This document shows, piece after piece, positions 43,620 through 52,185 of a stretch of 64,000 nt of DNA (position 1 is the stretch's first letter; each line of letters opens with the position of its first letter). Below the pieces are notes generated by a model that saw only the letters and a list, made by a program, of their open reading frames with translations, was not told the DNA's origin and searched no databases. The position numbers were made by a program, and so were the translations under genes. This DNA is from JACNKV01 sp964645915 (lineage in GTDB: Bacteria > Fidelibacterota > Marinisomatia > Marinisomatales > JACNKV01), in NCBI GenBank assembly GCA_964645915.1, contig CAZYDH010000001.1, positions 130,854-194,853 of the forward strand. Reading direction: 5' to 3'.

Positions 43620-44627
43620 ATGAGCATTATAAAAAAGATTATTAAATATTTAATAATAGTTACTGGTCTAGGTTTAGGCATAGCATGTTGGTTTATCTTC
43701 ACATTATTTGCTAAGACAGATGTTTCAAACGAACCGGACTATTATCCGTTTAAATCTGTAGAAGCAAAAACAAAGTACCTTGAGTATTACAAATACCGTT
43801 CTCAAGATTGGCCAGTCCCTTCTGAAGTTCGGATTGTTGAGACATCCTATGGAAAAACATATATTCGGATAAGCGGCGATGAAGGTAACAAACCTTTAGT
43901 TTTATTACCTTCAACCAATGCTACGTCACTTATTTGGGGAGTTAATATTGAAGCACTTTCTAAATATTTTAGAGTATACGCAATTGATAATATTTATGAT
44001 GTAGGTTGCAGCGTAAACATTAAAAATATTGACCAACCGGAAGATATGGTCGAATGGTTGGATGAATTATTCGAAGAAATATTTGCCGAAGAAAAAATCA
44101 ATCTTCTCGGAATGTCATTTGGAGGTTGGCTAACCAGTCAGTATACATTAAAAAATCCCGATAGACTTGATAAGGCAATTTGGATATGTCCGGCAGCAAC
44201 TTTATATAATTTTCCATCTGAATGGGCTTGGCGTGGAATTATATCTGCTATTCCCCATCGATTTTTCGTTAAGAAATTTATGGTAGAATGGTTATTTAAT
44301 GATTTGCAAAATAGCGAAAATCCAAAGGATTTACAGCTGTTGGATACATTAGTCGAGGATGCAATAATGGGTATGAAGTGTTTCACATTTCGAATGCCGA
44401 TCACACCAACAGTTTTAACAAATTCGGAATTGGGTTCAATACAAACACCCACTCTGCTTTTAATAGGTGAAAATGAGAAACTTTATTCATCATTAAAAGC
44501 TGTTGATCGTGTAAAATCGATAAACAAAACAATTAAAACAGTAATTATTCCGAATGCCGGACATGATTTAATCTTCGTTCAACCAGAGATTGTTAATGAA
44601 AAAATAATTAAATTTATCTCTGGTTAG
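43620..44627 (+). CDS. Membrane-anchored alpha/beta hydrolase
   Basis: This 335-residue protein starts with a hydrophobic segment (YLIIVTGLGLGIACWFIFTL) that should anchor it or act as an uncleaved signal. The hydrolase domain follows, with nucleophile elbow LLGMSFGGWLTSQYTL (catalytic Ser) and C-terminal NAGHDLIFVQPE (catalytic His); the acid is probably in LLLIGENEKLYSS. Esterases, lipases and haloalkane-type enzymes share this pattern, so the substrate is unknown. It stands 50 bases after the DUF5916 gene. Confidence 0.75.
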   Translation: MSIIKKIIKYLIIVTGLGLGIACWFIFTLFAKTDVSNEPDYYPFKSVEAKTKYLEYYKYRSQDWPVPSEVRIVETSYGKTYIRISGDEGNKPLVLLPSTNATSLIWGVNIEALSKYFRVYAIDNIYDVGCSVNIKNIDQPEDMVEWLDELFEEIFAEEKINLLGMSFGGWLTSQYTLKNPDRLDKAIWICPAATLYNFPSEWAWRGIISAIPHRFFVKKFMVEWLFNDLQNSENPKDLQLLDTLVEDAIMGMKCFTFRMPITPTVLTNSELGSIQTPTLLLIGENEKLYSSLKAVDRVKSINKTIKTVIIPNAGHDLIFVQPEIVNEKIIKFISG

Positions 44628-44660
44628 AGATATCGCTTTGATACAAAAGGAAACCTAAAT

Positions 44661-46178
44661 ATGAAGAACTTTACAAGAAGGGAATTTATGAAAGTTACCA
44701 GTTCAGGTCTTGCGCTTGCCTCTCTTTCAAATATGTTACCTGGGATGATATTAACTGATGAAAAGAATTCCAATCGATTTTCATCATTTGGGATCGATGA
44801 AGAGATCATCAGAAAAATACTGAAAGAAGCGCTGATGTATGGTGGAGATTATGCGGATGTCTTTTTTGAAAATTCCATCAATAATTCAGTTAAGATTCAG
44901 GACAGAATAGTAAATAGTGCAAACACAAATATCACATTGGGTGTGGGTATTCGAGTACTAAAAGGAGATCAAACCGGCTATTCATTTACTGAAGATATCA
45001 ATCTTGAAAGTATGAAATCGGCTGCACGAACGGCTGCTAGCATTGCCTCAAGGTCTGCCAAAGCCCCTCCGACGGAATTTACCCCGATGTCATTACCAAA
45101 TTATTATCCGACTCAAATACCGTGGGAAAAACTTGGGATAGACAAACGTATTGCGATCATCAAATCGCTTGATGATGCCACCTTCGCATTGGATAACCGA
45201 ATCGTCAAAAATTCTGTATCCATGTATGATTCCGAAAAACATATTTTGGTAGCCAATTCTGAAGGAAAGATCTGCACAGATTATCAACCAATGCTTCGGG
45301 TAAATGTATATTGTACTGCCGAACAAAATGGAGAATTAGAATCTAACGGATATAATTACTCAGCCAGAGATGATATTAATTATCTGACACCCGAGCGACT
45401 AGACAGACTTCCAAAGATGGCTGTCGAAAGTACTGTAAAATTGTTTGATGCTAAACCGGCTCCCGCAGGAGAATTTCCGGTCGTATTAACTCCGGGGAGT
45501 TCAGGAATTTTACTACACGAGGCGATAGGGCATGGAATGGAAGCGGATTTTAATCGTATTAATAGCTCCATTTATTCAGACAAGTTGAATAAACGGATCG
45601 CTCCTGAATTTGTGAATATTGTTGATAGCGGACTGAATCCAAATGTTCGTGGCTCGATTAATGTAGACGATGAGTGTAATCATTCAAAAGAAACGATGCT
45701 GGTTGAGGATGGTATTCTAAGATCCTATTTACATGATCGCATTTCTGCCAATCATTATGGTGTAGAACCCACCGGAAACGGAAGACGTGAATCATTTAAA
45801 CATATTCCAATGCCGCGAATGCGAAATACATATATGTTAAACGGACCTCATACATTTGATGAGATCATTGCAAATGTTGATTATGGTATTTTAGCTGATC
45901 AGTTTTTAAATGGAGAAGTCAATATAGGTCCCGGCGATTTCACTTTTTATGTAAAACTAGGTTCACTAATTGAAAACGGAAAGATTACCGCACCAATCAA
46001 AGATGTGAATATAATCGGGAATGGCCCTGAAATCTTGAAAAGAGTAACGATGGTTGGAAATGACTATTCGATGGCTGAAACCGGCTGGACTTGCGGAAAG
46101 AATGGACAGTCTGTACCGGTGTCGCATGGATTGCCAAGTATTCTTGTATCTTCAATTACCGTAGGAGGGAGAGGATAA
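44661..46178 (+). CDS. tldD: TldD-family metalloprotease with Tat signal
   Basis: This 505-residue protein has the TldD metal site LLHEAIGHGMEADF (HExxxH) and the family segments GVGIRVLKGDQTGYSFTED, MRNTYMLNGPHTFDEIIA and GWTCGKNGQSVPVSHGLP. TldD/TldE pairs form a heterodimer that cleaves unfolded peptides inside a cavity, for example in microcin maturation. Its N-terminus, TRREFMKVTSSGLALASLSN, fits a twin-arginine export signal, which E. coli TldD lacks. The partner gene follows four bases after the stop. Confidence 0.92.
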   Translation: MKNFTRREFMKVTSSGLALASLSNMLPGMILTDEKNSNRFSSFGIDEEIIRKILKEALMYGGDYADVFFENSINNSVKIQDRIVNSANTNITLGVGIRVLKGDQTGYSFTEDINLESMKSAARTAASIASRSAKAPPTEFTPMSLPNYYPTQIPWEKLGIDKRIAIIKSLDDATFALDNRIVKNSVSMYDSEKHILVANSEGKICTDYQPMLRVNVYCTAEQNGELESNGYNYSARDDINYLTPERLDRLPKMAVESTVKLFDAKPAPAGEFPVVLTPGSSGILLHEAIGHGMEADFNRINSSIYSDKLNKRIAPEFVNIVDSGLNPNVRGSINVDDECNHSKETMLVEDGILRSYLHDRISANHYGVEPTGNGRRESFKHIPMPRMRNTYMLNGPHTFDEIIANVDYGILADQFLNGEVNIGPGDFTFYVKLGSLIENGKITAPIKDVNIIGNGPEILKRVTMVGNDYSMAETGWTCGKNGQSVPVSHGLPSILVSSITVGGRG

Positions 46179-46182
46179 TATT

Positions 46183-47496
46183 ATGGATAAAATGAAATTA
46201 GCTAACTGGACACAGGATTTTGCAAAAAAACAAGGGGCTGAAAATACAGTAGTAATTGTTAGTAAAAATCGATCTACAAATATTGCATATCGCGATGGAC
46301 AAATTGATCAATTGAAGGAATCGACCTCTAACTCATTGTTTATTGAAATCTATACGGAAGGAAAATATTCTTCCCACACAACGAATGATCTCACAAAACC
46401 GGCATTAAAGAAATTTATCGTAAACGCAGTTTCAATGACAAAGTATCTGAATGAAGATCCGTTTAAAACCCTTCCGAACCCGGATGTATACAAAGATCGA
46501 TCTACAAAGGATTTGCAACTGTTTGATCAATCTATTACAAAAGTTGAAACCAAACAGCGAATTGAAAATGCAAAACAGATGTATGAACATATTCGACCAA
46601 AAGATGATCGGATAGTATCCGTTACAACCAGTGTGAGTGATAGTGAATATGAGAACATTCATTTAAAATCCAATGGTTTTCAAGGGACATATAAAAGCAC
46701 ATATTTTAATGCCGGTGCTGAAGTTTCCATTGATGATGGAACCGGGAAAAAACCGCAAAATTGGAGCTATTACGGTACCCACCATGGAAAAGACCTTCCA
46801 AATCTAAATCAAATAGCCGAAGAAGCTCTTAAACGTACACAAGATACGGTGGGACAGGAAAAAATAGAAACAGTTACCCTACCCATGATACTCAAGAATC
46901 ATGTTTCTCCACGATTATTGTGGGGAATATTTAGTGCACTATCGGGTGGAAACCTTCAACAAAAATCATCTTTTCTTGAAGGACAATTAGATCAAAAGAT
47001 CGCATCGAACATTTTATCAATAGTAGATGATCCGCTTATTGTCCGTGGTTTGGATAGTCGATATTATGATAATGATGGAATCTCTGCAAAACCGATGCCG
47101 GTCATTGAAAACGGGATTTTAAAAAACTATTATATCGATGTGTATTACGGTCGGAAATTGAAAATGCAACCCACTACCGGAAGCCAGTCTAATTTGATAT
47201 TCTCATTGGGCCAACGTTCAGAGGTTGAAATAGTAAGCGATATGAAAAAGGCGATTTTAGTTACCGGATTTATAGGGGGTAATTCAAATTCGACTACCGG
47301 AGATTTCTCACTGGGAGTATCAGGTTGGTTAATAGAAAATGGTCAACGAACCAAACCTATAAATGAGATGAATATTTCCGGAAATTTTGCCAACTTGTTA
47401 AAACAATTAACTGAAATGGGAAATGACCCGTATCAATATTCATCTTGGTTAGCACCCACGCTGGTGTTTGATGAAATCACATTCGCAGGATTATAA
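46183..47496 (+). CDS. pmbA: TldE/PmbA-family protein
   Basis: This 437-residue protein is the non-catalytic or partner subunit of the TldD-type protease. It has the family start (NWTQDFAKKQGAENTVVIVS, IAYRDGQIDQLKESTSNSLF) and lacks the HExxxH site. The C-terminal segments FIGGNSNSTTGDFSLGVSGW and MGNDPYQYSSWLAPTLVFDE fit the family. No export signal is visible, although its TldD partner has a Tat signal. It lies directly after tldD and is probably made with it. Confidence 0.92.
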   Translation: MDKMKLANWTQDFAKKQGAENTVVIVSKNRSTNIAYRDGQIDQLKESTSNSLFIEIYTEGKYSSHTTNDLTKPALKKFIVNAVSMTKYLNEDPFKTLPNPDVYKDRSTKDLQLFDQSITKVETKQRIENAKQMYEHIRPKDDRIVSVTTSVSDSEYENIHLKSNGFQGTYKSTYFNAGAEVSIDDGTGKKPQNWSYYGTHHGKDLPNLNQIAEEALKRTQDTVGQEKIETVTLPMILKNHVSPRLLWGIFSALSGGNLQQKSSFLEGQLDQKIASNILSIVDDPLIVRGLDSRYYDNDGISAKPMPVIENGILKNYYIDVYYGRKLKMQPTTGSQSNLIFSLGQRSEVEIVSDMKKAILVTGFIGGNSNSTTGDFSLGVSGWLIENGQRTKPINEMNISGNFANLLKQLTEMGNDPYQYSSWLAPTLVFDEITFAGL

Positions 47497-47541
47497 GAAA
47501 CTCCAATTTATTAAATACAAAATCAAAGAGGGTGAACCTCG

Positions 47542-49830
47542 ATGACAGATATACGTAAATACATCACGGTTGGATGTCTTTCCCTTTCAATTGTTGGAAT
47601 GGAATTGATATGGACGAGAATATTTTCAGCTGAATTTTATTATACATTCTCATTCTTGATCCTATCATTTGCGATATTAGGTTTGGGAATGGGCAGCCTG
47701 AGTTTGAGATATTTGAAGAAATTAAATAATGTTGAATATCTCAGTTTTTATTTAGGATTAGCAGCAATCTTTTCTCTTGTAGGCCCCGTCGGTATTTTCA
47801 AACTAAACATCGATTTCTCCAGTTTGTTTGGCAGCGAAATGATGGTGTTGAAGTTTTTGACAGCAATTTCTCTGCTCTTTCTGTCATATTTCTTTGGAGG
47901 TCTTTCTTTGGGGTTGATATTCAAGAAATATCATGATGAAATACCCAAGCTTTATATGATAGATCTAATTGGAGCCGGTTTGGGAATAATTGGTGCAGTT
48001 ATTTTAATGAATCAAATCGGAACTCAATATGCCACGTTTGTGATTTCATTACCATTGATTGTTGCATCATTCGCAGCTCCGGGGAAGAAAATTACGGTGT
48101 TCGTCCCCATAATTTTGTTTGGATTGATAATTGGGAATGCAGATGACCTTCTTCATTCATCTCGTTCAGAAAGAGCACCCGTCATCTATGAACATTGGGA
48201 TGCCATGTCGAAGATCAAAATGTATGGTTATGGCCCGGAGTATCGGGGATTAAATATTGACAATTTGGCGAATTCTCCGGTCATCGGCTTTGACGGAGAC
48301 CTTCAGAATCCGATGTTAAGCGATTATGACATAGATGTTAATAATTTGATCACACGATTTGATTCATGCACCTTCCTTTCTTTGGGCGCCGGTGGAGGGA
48401 TGGATGTACTCCAAGCGCTGGGTTATGGCACATCCGAGATTCATGCAGTTGAGGTAAACCATCATATCAATAAAATGATGACGGAGGGAGACCCAAGCGG
48501 ATACTTCATTCCCGATTCAATTGAAAATAAAGATGATTATGAGATTATTACCTGTAATGATTTTACAGGGAATATTTATAATCATGAAAATGTAAAGGTC
48601 ATTTCGGAGGATGCCAGAACATATATTAAACAATACAAAAACAAGTTTGACATTATTTATTCATTAAGTTCAAATACATGGGCTGCACTTGGATCGGGCT
48701 CATTTGCTTTCGCTGAAAATTATCTTTATACAACAGAAGCATTCATTGATTATTGGAATGCTTTATCTGAAGCGGGTTTTCTTTCGATGGAACATCAGAT
48801 ATATATGCCTCGATTGGTCAGTTCGGTATTAAGCGCGTTAGAGACTGTCGGCATTGAAGATCCGATGAAACATTTTGCCGTTTATGATATACCAAAAATG
48901 CGTAGAAAACTTCTTCTGCTTTCAAAACAACCACTTTCTGATGAAGTAATTCATCATGCTTATGGAGTATTAAAAACAGGTAAGCATAATGAGAAAAATA
49001 TTTTATTTCCACTAGAAGAAGAATCATCTAATCTTTACAGCAACATTATCATGAACGGATGGGAACAATATGCTGATTCTGTAGCCATCAACCTAGAACC
49101 CGCAACAGACACAAAACCTTTCATTGCCCAAATGGGATTGTGGCGAAATTTTAGCTTTGACAAGATCAAAAAAACAAACATCATGTATGATTTTACAGGT
49201 TTCCCATTAACCAAAACTTTATTGGCAGTTATTACGATGATGATTATTCTAATTGCTATTCCACTCTGTGTTATTCCATATTGGTTTAGTAAGGAAAAAT
49301 TAAAACAGAGTTTTTGGATATATTTTTTCCTATTGGGCTTGGGCTATATATCTATTGAACTGATCCTGATGCAAAAATATTCACTTTTCATCGGAACTTC
49401 TTTTTACAGCATTGCGACCGTCTTATTCTCTATGTTGGTCGCTTCAGGAATTGGAAGTAAATATTCCCTGAGTGTAAGCAATAAAACAGCCTTTGCCGGG
49501 ATTGTCGGATTTTTACTGATTAATATTTTTGCTGTAAACCTATTGATGGAAACATGTATTTCCCTACCGATCTTTTGGCGGTCTACTATTGTTGCGTTGA
49601 TTGTATTCCCGTTGGGATTTTTTATGGGAATGCCTTTTCCAAAAGCAGGAGTAAAAGTGAAGGATCTTGCTGATTGGGGGTTTGCCGTCAATGGTGTAGC
49701 CTCTGTTTTGGGATCCGCTCTCGTTATGTTCTCTGTGTTTAGTTTCGGATTCAATCTTTCATTAGGAATGGCATCAGTTTTTTATATCGTTGCCTATTTC
49801 ATTTTAGAATCAAACCCCCTGTCAAAATAA
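47542..49830 (+). CDS. Spermidine-synthase-like protein fused to membrane helices
   Basis: This 762-residue protein has about six N-terminal hydrophobic helices (SLSIVGMELIWTRIFSAEFY ...). A soluble spermidine-synthase/methyltransferase-like domain follows (FLSLGAGGGMDVLQALGYGT then SEIHAVEVNHHI, and VKVISEDARTYIKQYKNKFD), then about six C-terminal helices (YISIELILMQKYSLFIGTSF ...). The glycine loop and acidic 'VEVN' fit SAM-type nucleotide binding. Such proteins are often named polyamine aminopropyltransferase, but true activity is unproven. A small GAGG/CCTC hairpin covers the ribosome-site region just before the ATG. Confidence 0.75.
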   Translation: MTDIRKYITVGCLSLSIVGMELIWTRIFSAEFYYTFSFLILSFAILGLGMGSLSLRYLKKLNNVEYLSFYLGLAAIFSLVGPVGIFKLNIDFSSLFGSEMMVLKFLTAISLLFLSYFFGGLSLGLIFKKYHDEIPKLYMIDLIGAGLGIIGAVILMNQIGTQYATFVISLPLIVASFAAPGKKITVFVPIILFGLIIGNADDLLHSSRSERAPVIYEHWDAMSKIKMYGYGPEYRGLNIDNLANSPVIGFDGDLQNPMLSDYDIDVNNLITRFDSCTFLSLGAGGGMDVLQALGYGTSEIHAVEVNHHINKMMTEGDPSGYFIPDSIENKDDYEIITCNDFTGNIYNHENVKVISEDARTYIKQYKNKFDIIYSLSSNTWAALGSGSFAFAENYLYTTEAFIDYWNALSEAGFLSMEHQIYMPRLVSSVLSALETVGIEDPMKHFAVYDIPKMRRKLLLLSKQPLSDEVIHHAYGVLKTGKHNEKNILFPLEEESSNLYSNIIMNGWEQYADSVAINLEPATDTKPFIAQMGLWRNFSFDKIKKTNIMYDFTGFPLTKTLLAVITMMIILIAIPLCVIPYWFSKEKLKQSFWIYFFLLGLGYISIELILMQKYSLFIGTSFYSIATVLFSMLVASGIGSKYSLSVSNKTAFAGIVGFLLINIFAVNLLMETCISLPIFWRSTIVALIVFPLGFFMGMPFPKAGVKVKDLADWGFAVNGVASVLGSALVMFSVFSFGFNLSLGMASVFYIVAYFILESNPLSK

Positions 49831-49890
49831 TAGAAAATATCGTTAACCTCCGGTATAGATTCATTTGAACGGATAGTGTAATTTTGGGAT

Positions 49891-51114
49891 ATGAAATTCG
49901 GTAAGAAATCCAAGCATACCGCCCTCTCAATCCTTTTTGCATTATGTGTAATTGTTAGTAATACCTATTCTCAAAATAATTATCCGATTATATTGGTACA
50001 CGGATTTATTGGTTGGGGACCTGAAGAAATGGGTGGCTATCATTATTGGGGAGGAAATAATGATCTAAAAGCTTATTTAGAATCTCAAGGGCATGAAGTA
50101 TATATTGTTTCAGTAGGACCCGTTTCATCCAATTGGGAGCGTGCGGTTGAAGCCTATACACAAATTAAGGGTGGACAAGTCGATTATGGCAAGCACCATG
50201 CGGATAAATGGAAGATTATACAAAAACCGGAGGGAAAATATTATAAAGGGTTGTATCCGGAGTGGGATGAAAATCATCCGGTTCATCTTATAGGGCATAG
50301 TATGGGTGGACAAACGATCAGGATGTTATCCTATCTGTTAACAGAAACGTTTTATGCAGAAGGAGACTATGTTTTAGAAGAAAGTGATCTGCTGGGACAA
50401 TCACACAACAAATGGATAAAATCCATCACAACTCTTGCCACTCCACACAACGGGACAACACTATCTGACTTGATCACAAAAAGCGTCCCATTTTTACAAA
50501 ATTTCATAGGATTTGCGGCAGTTGTAGGAACCAAATTTTATGATTTTGATTTACAGCATTGGGGATTTGAAAGACAAGATCAAGAAAAATGGATGGATTA
50601 TTTTAGACGTATGCGAGAGCATCCGGCATGGAATACAAAAAATATTTGTGCATGGGATCTTAGCTTGGATGGCGCAAGAGAGTTAAATGCAAATCTTCAG
50701 GCAAATCTTGATATTTATTATTTTTCATTCGTTTTATCTACGACACATTTGGATACATCCACAGGATATCACGTACCGGAGAGTGAAACCAGCTTGATCC
50801 TGAAAGCCAAAGCAATTCAGATGGGAAAAAAATCAGTCTATTGGAATGATGGTGCAGAAACAGATTCTTCATGGTATGAGAGTGATGGTGTCGTCAATAC
50901 AATCAGTCAATTTGGTCCAACCACCGGGATGAATGGCCCGGACCCGATTGCAGAATACCATGAGGATGAACCATTAATTCCTGGGCAATGGTATACATTT
51001 GGTCCACTTTCATATGATCATTGGAATATCATTGGTCATGGAGTAAAGAATGAAAAGCATTTAGAAATATTTGATTTATATCTTGAACATTTAAATAGAT
51101 TGAAAAAGCTATAA
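49891..51114 (+). CDS. Secreted triacylglycerol lipase of the staphylococcal/Geobacillus (family I.5/I.6) type
   Basis: This 407-residue protein has a signal peptide (HTALSILFALCVIVSNTYSQ). The lipase start is NYPIILVHGFIGWGPEEMGG, the nucleophile motif VHLIGHSMGGQTIRMLSYLL, the acid likely in WYESDGVVNTISQFGPTTG, and the histidine in YDHWNIIGHG. KHHADKWK and WDLSLDGARELNANLQANLD match the zinc-site and lid region of thermophilic Gram-positive lipases. It would hydrolyse fats outside the inner membrane. The mutY gene begins seven bases after its stop in the same frame. Confidence 0.85.
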   Translation: MKFGKKSKHTALSILFALCVIVSNTYSQNNYPIILVHGFIGWGPEEMGGYHYWGGNNDLKAYLESQGHEVYIVSVGPVSSNWERAVEAYTQIKGGQVDYGKHHADKWKIIQKPEGKYYKGLYPEWDENHPVHLIGHSMGGQTIRMLSYLLTETFYAEGDYVLEESDLLGQSHNKWIKSITTLATPHNGTTLSDLITKSVPFLQNFIGFAAVVGTKFYDFDLQHWGFERQDQEKWMDYFRRMREHPAWNTKNICAWDLSLDGARELNANLQANLDIYYFSFVLSTTHLDTSTGYHVPESETSLILKAKAIQMGKKSVYWNDGAETDSSWYESDGVVNTISQFGPTTGMNGPDPIAEYHEDEPLIPGQWYTFGPLSYDHWNIIGHGVKNEKHLEIFDLYLEHLNRLKKL

Positions 51115-51120
51115 CAGCTT

Positions 51121-52176
51121 TTGAAAAAGACAAAGTTTACATCATTTAATTTAGACCTTCTTCATTGGTATGATCGTCATAAAAGAGATTTACCATGGAG
51201 AAAGACCAAAGACCCGTATCAAATTTGGTTATCTGAGATCATGCTTCAGCAAACACAAGTGGATACGGTGATCCCGTACTATAATCGTTGGATTGAAACA
51301 TGCCCAACATTACATGATGTAGCTAAGTTAAGTTTAGACCAATTATTAAAATTGTGGGAAGGATTAGGATATTATTCTAGGTGTCGAAATTTTTATAAAG
51401 CTGTTCACCTAGTAAATTCCAAATTTAACGGTGTGATTCCTTCTGATCAGCAGCAATTTATTAAATTACCCGGAGTGGGAGAGTATACAGCGAATGCTGT
51501 ATTATCGATTGCATTTGATCAACCTCTTCCGGCAATGGATGGAAATATTAAACGAGTAATGTCCAGAGTATTGGGAATAAAAACTCCCTCAAAATATAAT
51601 TTATCTAGGATAAAAAATAAGTTGATAAAGTGGATAGATATAGATCGCCCCGGAGATTTTAATCAAGCATTAATGGATGTCGGAGCGAATATTTGCCGCC
51701 CACAAAACACGAAGTGTGAAATATGTCCGATTGCAGAATATTGTTCTGCAAAACTCTCAAAGAATCCTGTATCATATCCATTGAAAACGGTAAAGAAAAA
51801 AACACCTCATATACAAGTTGTTGGGGGAATGGTTTGGTATAAAGACAAGTTTCTTATTTTGAAAAGGCATGAAGATAAAATGCTGGGAGGTCTTTGGGAA
51901 TTCCCGAGTAAAAAAATAATTTCAAATCAAGATATATCAAAAACACTTCAATCGTTGATTTTTAATCAAACAGGGTTAAATGTCCAAATTCAAGATAAAA
52001 TAGGATCTGTAAACCATACATATTCTCACTTTTCTATGACGTTTACTGTTTATCATTGTTTGGTGGGATCATTAAAAGGGTTCACAACAGACCAAGAGAC
52101 AAATTGGGTTCAATTAGAAGAAATAGATCAATATCCGTTCCCGAGAGCAAATCAAAAAATATTTGGATTATTATAA
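51121..52176 (+). CDS. mutY: MutY, A/G-specific adenine glycosylase
   Basis: This 351-residue DNA glycosylase removes adenine paired with 8-oxoguanine. It shows DLPWRKTKDPYQIWLSEIML then QQTQV, the HhH segment FIKLPGVGEYTANAVLSIAF with catalytic Asp in MDGNIKRVMSR, and the iron-sulfur cluster C-x6-C-x2-C-x5-C in CRPQNTKCEICPIAEYC. A C-terminal NUDIX-like domain recognises 8-oxoG (LGGLWEFPSKK). The frame's only start before the conserved region is the TTG at 51121, after the lipase stop. It converges with ligA, with nine bases between stops. Confidence 0.94.
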   Translation: MKKTKFTSFNLDLLHWYDRHKRDLPWRKTKDPYQIWLSEIMLQQTQVDTVIPYYNRWIETCPTLHDVAKLSLDQLLKLWEGLGYYSRCRNFYKAVHLVNSKFNGVIPSDQQQFIKLPGVGEYTANAVLSIAFDQPLPAMDGNIKRVMSRVLGIKTPSKYNLSRIKNKLIKWIDIDRPGDFNQALMDVGANICRPQNTKCEICPIAEYCSAKLSKNPVSYPLKTVKKKTPHIQVVGGMVWYKDKFLILKRHEDKMLGGLWEFPSKKIISNQDISKTLQSLIFNQTGLNVQIQDKIGSVNHTYSHFSMTFTVYHCLVGSLKGFTTDQETNWVQLEEIDQYPFPRANQKIFGLL

Positions 52177-52185
52177 ATTAATAAA

